Of a stretch of DNA of 64,000 nt, positions 61,368 to 64,000 are shown one piece after another. Each line of letters opens with the position of its first letter. The first letter of the stretch is position 1. Source of the stretch: Lachnospiraceae bacterium. Its GTDB lineage: Bacteria; Bacillota; Clostridia; Lachnospirales; Lachnospiraceae. A model generated the notes under the pieces. It searched no databases, was not told where the DNA came from, and saw only the letters and a list, made by a program, of their open reading frames with translations. The stretch lies in contig JAFLSW010000002.1 of assembly GCA_022510725.1 (NCBI GenBank), positions 104,467-168,466 on the forward strand, in the 5' to 3' direction. Both the position numbers and the translations under genes were made by a program.

Positions 61368-62216
61368 CTAATCGTTTTGTCCTGTTTTTTCGCACAATAA
61401 TTCATATAGCCGCTTTTGTGCCGACTTATCATATGCAGACCCATTTGCACGAACTTCTCGTAAATTTTCATCATAAAGAAATCCACTGTAATCTTCTGTC
61501 GTTGCCAGAGCAGTATAGACCTTTGCCATTTCCTGTGGAGAAATTGAGAACTTTGCTTTGGCTTTATACATCTGCTTGAGAATAGGGTTGATATTCTGAT
61601 AGCGTGACATATCAATTTTAACATTGGTAACACGAACAGCTTGCACTCGCACATCGCACTGGATCTCTGCCAAATAGAGTGAGAACATTAGCAATGCCAA
61701 TTTGTTCTGATAATATGTTTTTGCAGGGCTATAGCTATGTTCACTATTCAAATTTTGGAAATTGAGTCTTATGAATGGGTACACACACAATCCCTTTGAT
61801 GAGATGTTGATAATCCGTCCCTTCTTGGATTTAGCCAGTGCATCAAACATCAGTCGTGAAAGCAAGAAAGGCGCAACCACATTAGTAGCAAACTGTTTTT
61901 CCATACCGTCTGAGGTCATGATAGGAGTTTTGATGGATAAATCAAAGTCTGCTGCGTTGTTAATTAACACATCAAGTGAGTCGTGGATATCAAGGTACTT
62001 TTTGGCAACGCTACGGACCGCATCCATTTCAGATAGGTCTGCAATAAGATAATCTACATTTTTATTACCAGTATTGAGCGTAATTTCCTTGCAGGCATTT
62101 TTTGCAGATGTTTCATTTCTGCAAATCATTGTCACATTATATCCCTTTTCAGCAATTTGCATTGCCGCTTGAAATCCAATTCCACTGTTTCCTCCCGTAA
62201 TGATGCAGTTTTTCAT
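61368..62216 (-). CDS. short-chain dehydrogenase/reductase, retinol-dehydrogenase-like
   Basis: 282 aa. TGGNSGIGFQAAMQIAEKGYNVTMICRN is the nucleotide-binding start, NNAA the structural motif and YYQNK the catalytic Tyr-Lys pair. Substrate unknown. It interrupts the row of membrane paralogues and is driven by the TATGAT in copy 2 of the duplicated segment, so it probably entered the island separately. Confidence 0.87.
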   Translation of the reverse strand: MKNCIITGGNSGIGFQAAMQIAEKGYNVTMICRNETSAKNACKEITLNTGNKNVDYLIADLSEMDAVRSVAKKYLDIHDSLDVLINNAADFDLSIKTPIMTSDGMEKQFATNVVAPFLLSRLMFDALAKSKKGRIINISSKGLCVYPFIRLNFQNLNSEHSYSPAKTYYQNKLALLMFSLYLAEIQCDVRVQAVRVTNVKIDMSRYQNINPILKQMYKAKAKFSISPQEMAKVYTALATTEDYSGFLYDENLREVRANGSAYDKSAQKRLYELLCEKTGQND

Positions 62217-62263
62217 AATCAGCTCCTTAAATGCTCATCCTTGATTCTCTTAGCTAAATTCCA

Positions 62264-62347
62264 GTTTATTTATCTGATCATATCACACTCACACTCCGTC
62301 CGCCATAAAACAACAGAACATCAATCCACATAAGATGTAGCAATACA
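62264..62347. repeat. 84-base direct repeat, copy 2
   Basis: Partner of 60361-60444. It contains the end of paralogue B and the extended -10 (TGATATGAT, 62277-62285) before the short-chain dehydrogenase. The pair brackets paralogue A and the dehydrogenase, about 1.9 kb. Confidence 0.9.
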
Positions 62348-63001
62348 CATATAAGTAATTGTTACGATCACATCAAGTGATTTGATGATTCCAGCTGCGA
62401 TAAAAGCTGCCACTGTATTCGGTATCAAAAAAGGAATGCACAATAAGATCCTGAATGGCACAAAAGTATAGATGGATATGATATACAGATTTTTGGGTGA
62501 TACTTTCTTTCTTACAATCTTTAAGTAAAGCTTTCCGATCTGGCGTACGATCATGGACCAGAATCGATGATGGATAGGCCAAAGCAAGATCAAAACAGCA
62601 AGTCCAAATGACAAGGCGGTGAATATTTTCAAGATCCACTCTATGGCTATAAAAGGTTCTATGATAGGAGCCACAGCATTCTTCAGCCAAAGATTCATAT
62701 CCGGATTGATAAACAAAAATGCAATGAATGTGAGTAAATATAAGAAAATCATATATGGACTGAGATCTTTTACAAAACGCCGGGCCTGAGGAATGGAAAG
62801 AATTGTATAATTGCCATACTTATTAGGCAAAAAAGAATACCATAACTGCTGCTTAAATGTAGGAAGCGGCTTGGGATCATGCATTATGAGTTTCTTAGCC
62901 TGCATATAATCATAATCTATGCTTCCCAAAGGAAGATCGGTTCTAATTTCCACCGGATCAGGGGAATATGCATTACTATTTTCCGGTTGATATTTGTTCA
63001 T
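62321..63001 (-). CDS. membrane-paralogue family member B, unknown
   Basis: 226 aa. MNKYQPENSNAYS start, then LPLGSIDYDYMQAKK, a basic FKQQLWYSFLPNKYGNYTILS stretch and four hydrophobic segments (about 86-106, 125-147, 172-193, 196-222). GGAGGAAAA precedes ATG. Same layout as A and C. Its tail is duplicated next to the Imm26-type gene. Confidence 0.72.
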   Translation of the reverse strand: MNKYQPENSNAYSPDPVEIRTDLPLGSIDYDYMQAKKLIMHDPKPLPTFKQQLWYSFLPNKYGNYTILSIPQARRFVKDLSPYMIFLYLLTFIAFLFINPDMNLWLKNAVAPIIEPFIAIEWILKIFTALSFGLAVLILLWPIHHRFWSMIVRQIGKLYLKIVRKKVSPKNLYIISIYTFVPFRILLCIPFLIPNTVAAFIAAGIIKSLDVIVTITYMCIATSYVD

Positions 63002-63034
63002 TTTTCCTCCGAAATATTCAAATAACTTTTATAC

Positions 63035-63604
63035 TTATTCAATATAAAATATGCCAACGCACATATAAAGAACAGATATGATGATACTAAACAGATCACA
63101 TAGGATCAATAGTATATCATATAACAAAGGGAAACCGATGAAAAAGAACGGTATAAATTGCAGGAAAAAAACAGGTACCATAGCATACAGGGACACTAAA
63201 TATAAATGATCGGCCTGTATATCCTTATGGAAGATCTTACATACAAGTTTACCCGGCAGCCGCAGGAGCCATGCGCAAAAGCGATAAATAAACGGATATA
63301 GAAATGCTGTTACCAGCATACCTGCTCCATACAGGATAATAAATACAGGATGCTGCAATGTCCTCACTGTGCTGTTTGAACCGTCCAATATGGCTGCAAC
63401 TGCAGTGGGATTGATCAAAATGATAGTGATATGTACAACATAAGTGATCGCAACATATAAAAAGGATATGCCTCTTACAAAGGCTTTTCCCTGCTTCTTT
63501 GTCATGTCGCGGTATGTTCCGTAATAAAAAGGCAGCAATGCGCTCAAAAACTGTTTCCCAAAAGATGGTGCCGCATTGGGAGTAAATTCATATGCATCCA
63601 TCAT
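63035..63604 (-). CDS. membrane-paralogue family member C, unknown
   Basis: 189 aa from the first ATG after GGAGG (63604); the track ORF extends 14 codons upstream without a site. It lacks the polar LPLGS block and starts almost directly at KQFLSALLPFYYGTYRDMTKKQGKAFVRG, then four hydrophobic segments. The shared order and the NPTAV/NPD turn after the first segment link it to A and B. Function unknown. Confidence 0.72.
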   Translation of the reverse strand: MMDAYEFTPNAAPSFGKQFLSALLPFYYGTYRDMTKKQGKAFVRGISFLYVAITYVVHITIILINPTAVAAILDGSNSTVRTLQHPVFIILYGAGMLVTAFLYPFIYRFCAWLLRLPGKLVCKIFHKDIQADHLYLVSLYAMVPVFFLQFIPFFFIGFPLLYDILLILCDLFSIIISVLYMCVGIFYIE

Positions 63605-63644
63605 TTTTCCTCCTTTGAAGTGTAAATAATATCTTACCACAAAC

Positions 63645-63662
63645 AAAAGCGATAAACAAGTT
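63645..63662 (-). promoter_or_regulatory. shared promoter block of paralogue C
   Basis: Identical to 61312-61329. On the minus strand TTGTTT, 17 bases, TAAGAT gives a plausible promoter about 30 bases before the ribosome site. Confidence 0.6.
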
Positions 63663-63778
63663 ACCCAGCACTCTCACTTAAAATTATTGGCTCTTTTCAA
63701 AGCTAAAGAATCGCTATTGTTACTGATCGAGAGGCGAAAACAGCTATATTCATTTTTCTTTTCTCCATAAATTGAAAT

Positions 63779-64000
63779 TTATCGGTCAAACGGTTTATTG
63801 AATGAGCCAATTTCAATTAAATTTCCTTCGGGGTCAGCAATATAGCAGGTTCTTTGGCCCCAAGGCTCGGTAGTTGGCTCTAAAACAGGCGTTGCTCCCT
63901 TTGCAACAACCTTTTCGTACTCCTTATCGACCTCATCAAAAGTATCTACATACAGTGCAATCTCGAAGTGACCGTTGAGACCTTTCAGGTATTCGTATTT
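63779..64000 (-). CDS. VOC-family (glyoxalase/bleomycin-resistance fold) protein, 3' part
   Basis: The minus-strand frame is open from the window edge and ends PFDR stop; 73 residues are visible. NGHFEIALYVDTFDEVDKEYEKV and WGQRTCYIADPEGNLIEIGSF form the second half of a VOC repeat, the latter with the metal-ligand Glu. The start lies outside. Substrate unknown. Not in the ORF track because it is cut by the edge. Confidence 0.85.
   Translation of the reverse strand, partial: KYEYLKGLNGHFEIALYVDTFDEVDKEYEKVVAKGATPVLEPTTEPWGQRTCYIADPEGNLIEIGSFNKPFDR

Overview
The window reads as a stretch of a low-to-moderate GC Clostridia chromosome, most likely Lachnospiraceae. The reasons are strong GGAGG ribosome sites; the syntenic blocks radical-SAM/DUF2344/Rng/L21/Prp/L27/Obg, YhbY-NadD-YqeK-RsfS and YloU-FakA-RecG-RsmD-CoaD; the HisZ-dependent short HisG; L27 with a Prp-cleaved leader; a LexA/LysM divergent pair; and GerW. 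I see no rRNA, tRNA, CRISPR array or complete insertion sequence.

Layout. 1-12171 carries mostly plus-strand genes: aroB-lspA-rluD, an unknown protein, cstA and a cytidylate-kinase-like protein. A minus-strand recombinase/TtcA pair comes next, then an AI-2E transporter, dtd and a PfkB kinase/class II aldolase pair. 12374-13560 is the SOS hub: lexA and a divergent YneA-like LysM division suppressor around five LexA-like boxes. 13627-22642 is a ribosome/RNA block on the minus strand. 22733-26522 is a partial histidine operon (hisZ-hisG-hisB-hisIE) whose HisIE carries an extra HisF-like barrel. 26622-32976 holds RecU, pseudouridine synthases, a short-chain dehydrogenase, a YlbJ-like protein, CoaD and RsmD. 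33001-42446 holds a second type II topoisomerase pair, RecG, FakA-like and YloU. 42601-58831 mixes L28, GerW, a CheX-like/CheY pair, cell-wall genes (a PBP and FtsW/RodA), ZapA, RuvAB and leuCD.

From about 58900 to the right edge the character changes. A 130 bp near-palindrome marks the border, followed by AT-richer accessory genes: two cysteine-rich proteins, an Imm26-type immunity protein, three paralogous multi-pass membrane proteins, the relic of a fourth copy, a short-chain dehydrogenase and a truncated VOC protein.

The signals most worth a second look are: (1) a dispersed, structured leader element just after the -10 box of three unrelated transcription units, two full copies showing compensatory stem changes; (2) a symmetric LexA operator array, plus a LexA-like box in the promoter ahead of nusG2-Gx-ruvA-ruvB; (3) the accessory membrane-paralog/Imm26 island with a duplicated promoter-bearing segment; (4) the HisF-like/HisI/HisE fusion; and (5) several genes too short for the ORF track (47 aa membrane protein, 37 aa zinc-ribbon protein, AbrB relic). 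Everything here was read by eye. Family names come from motif recognition, and none was confirmed by a search.
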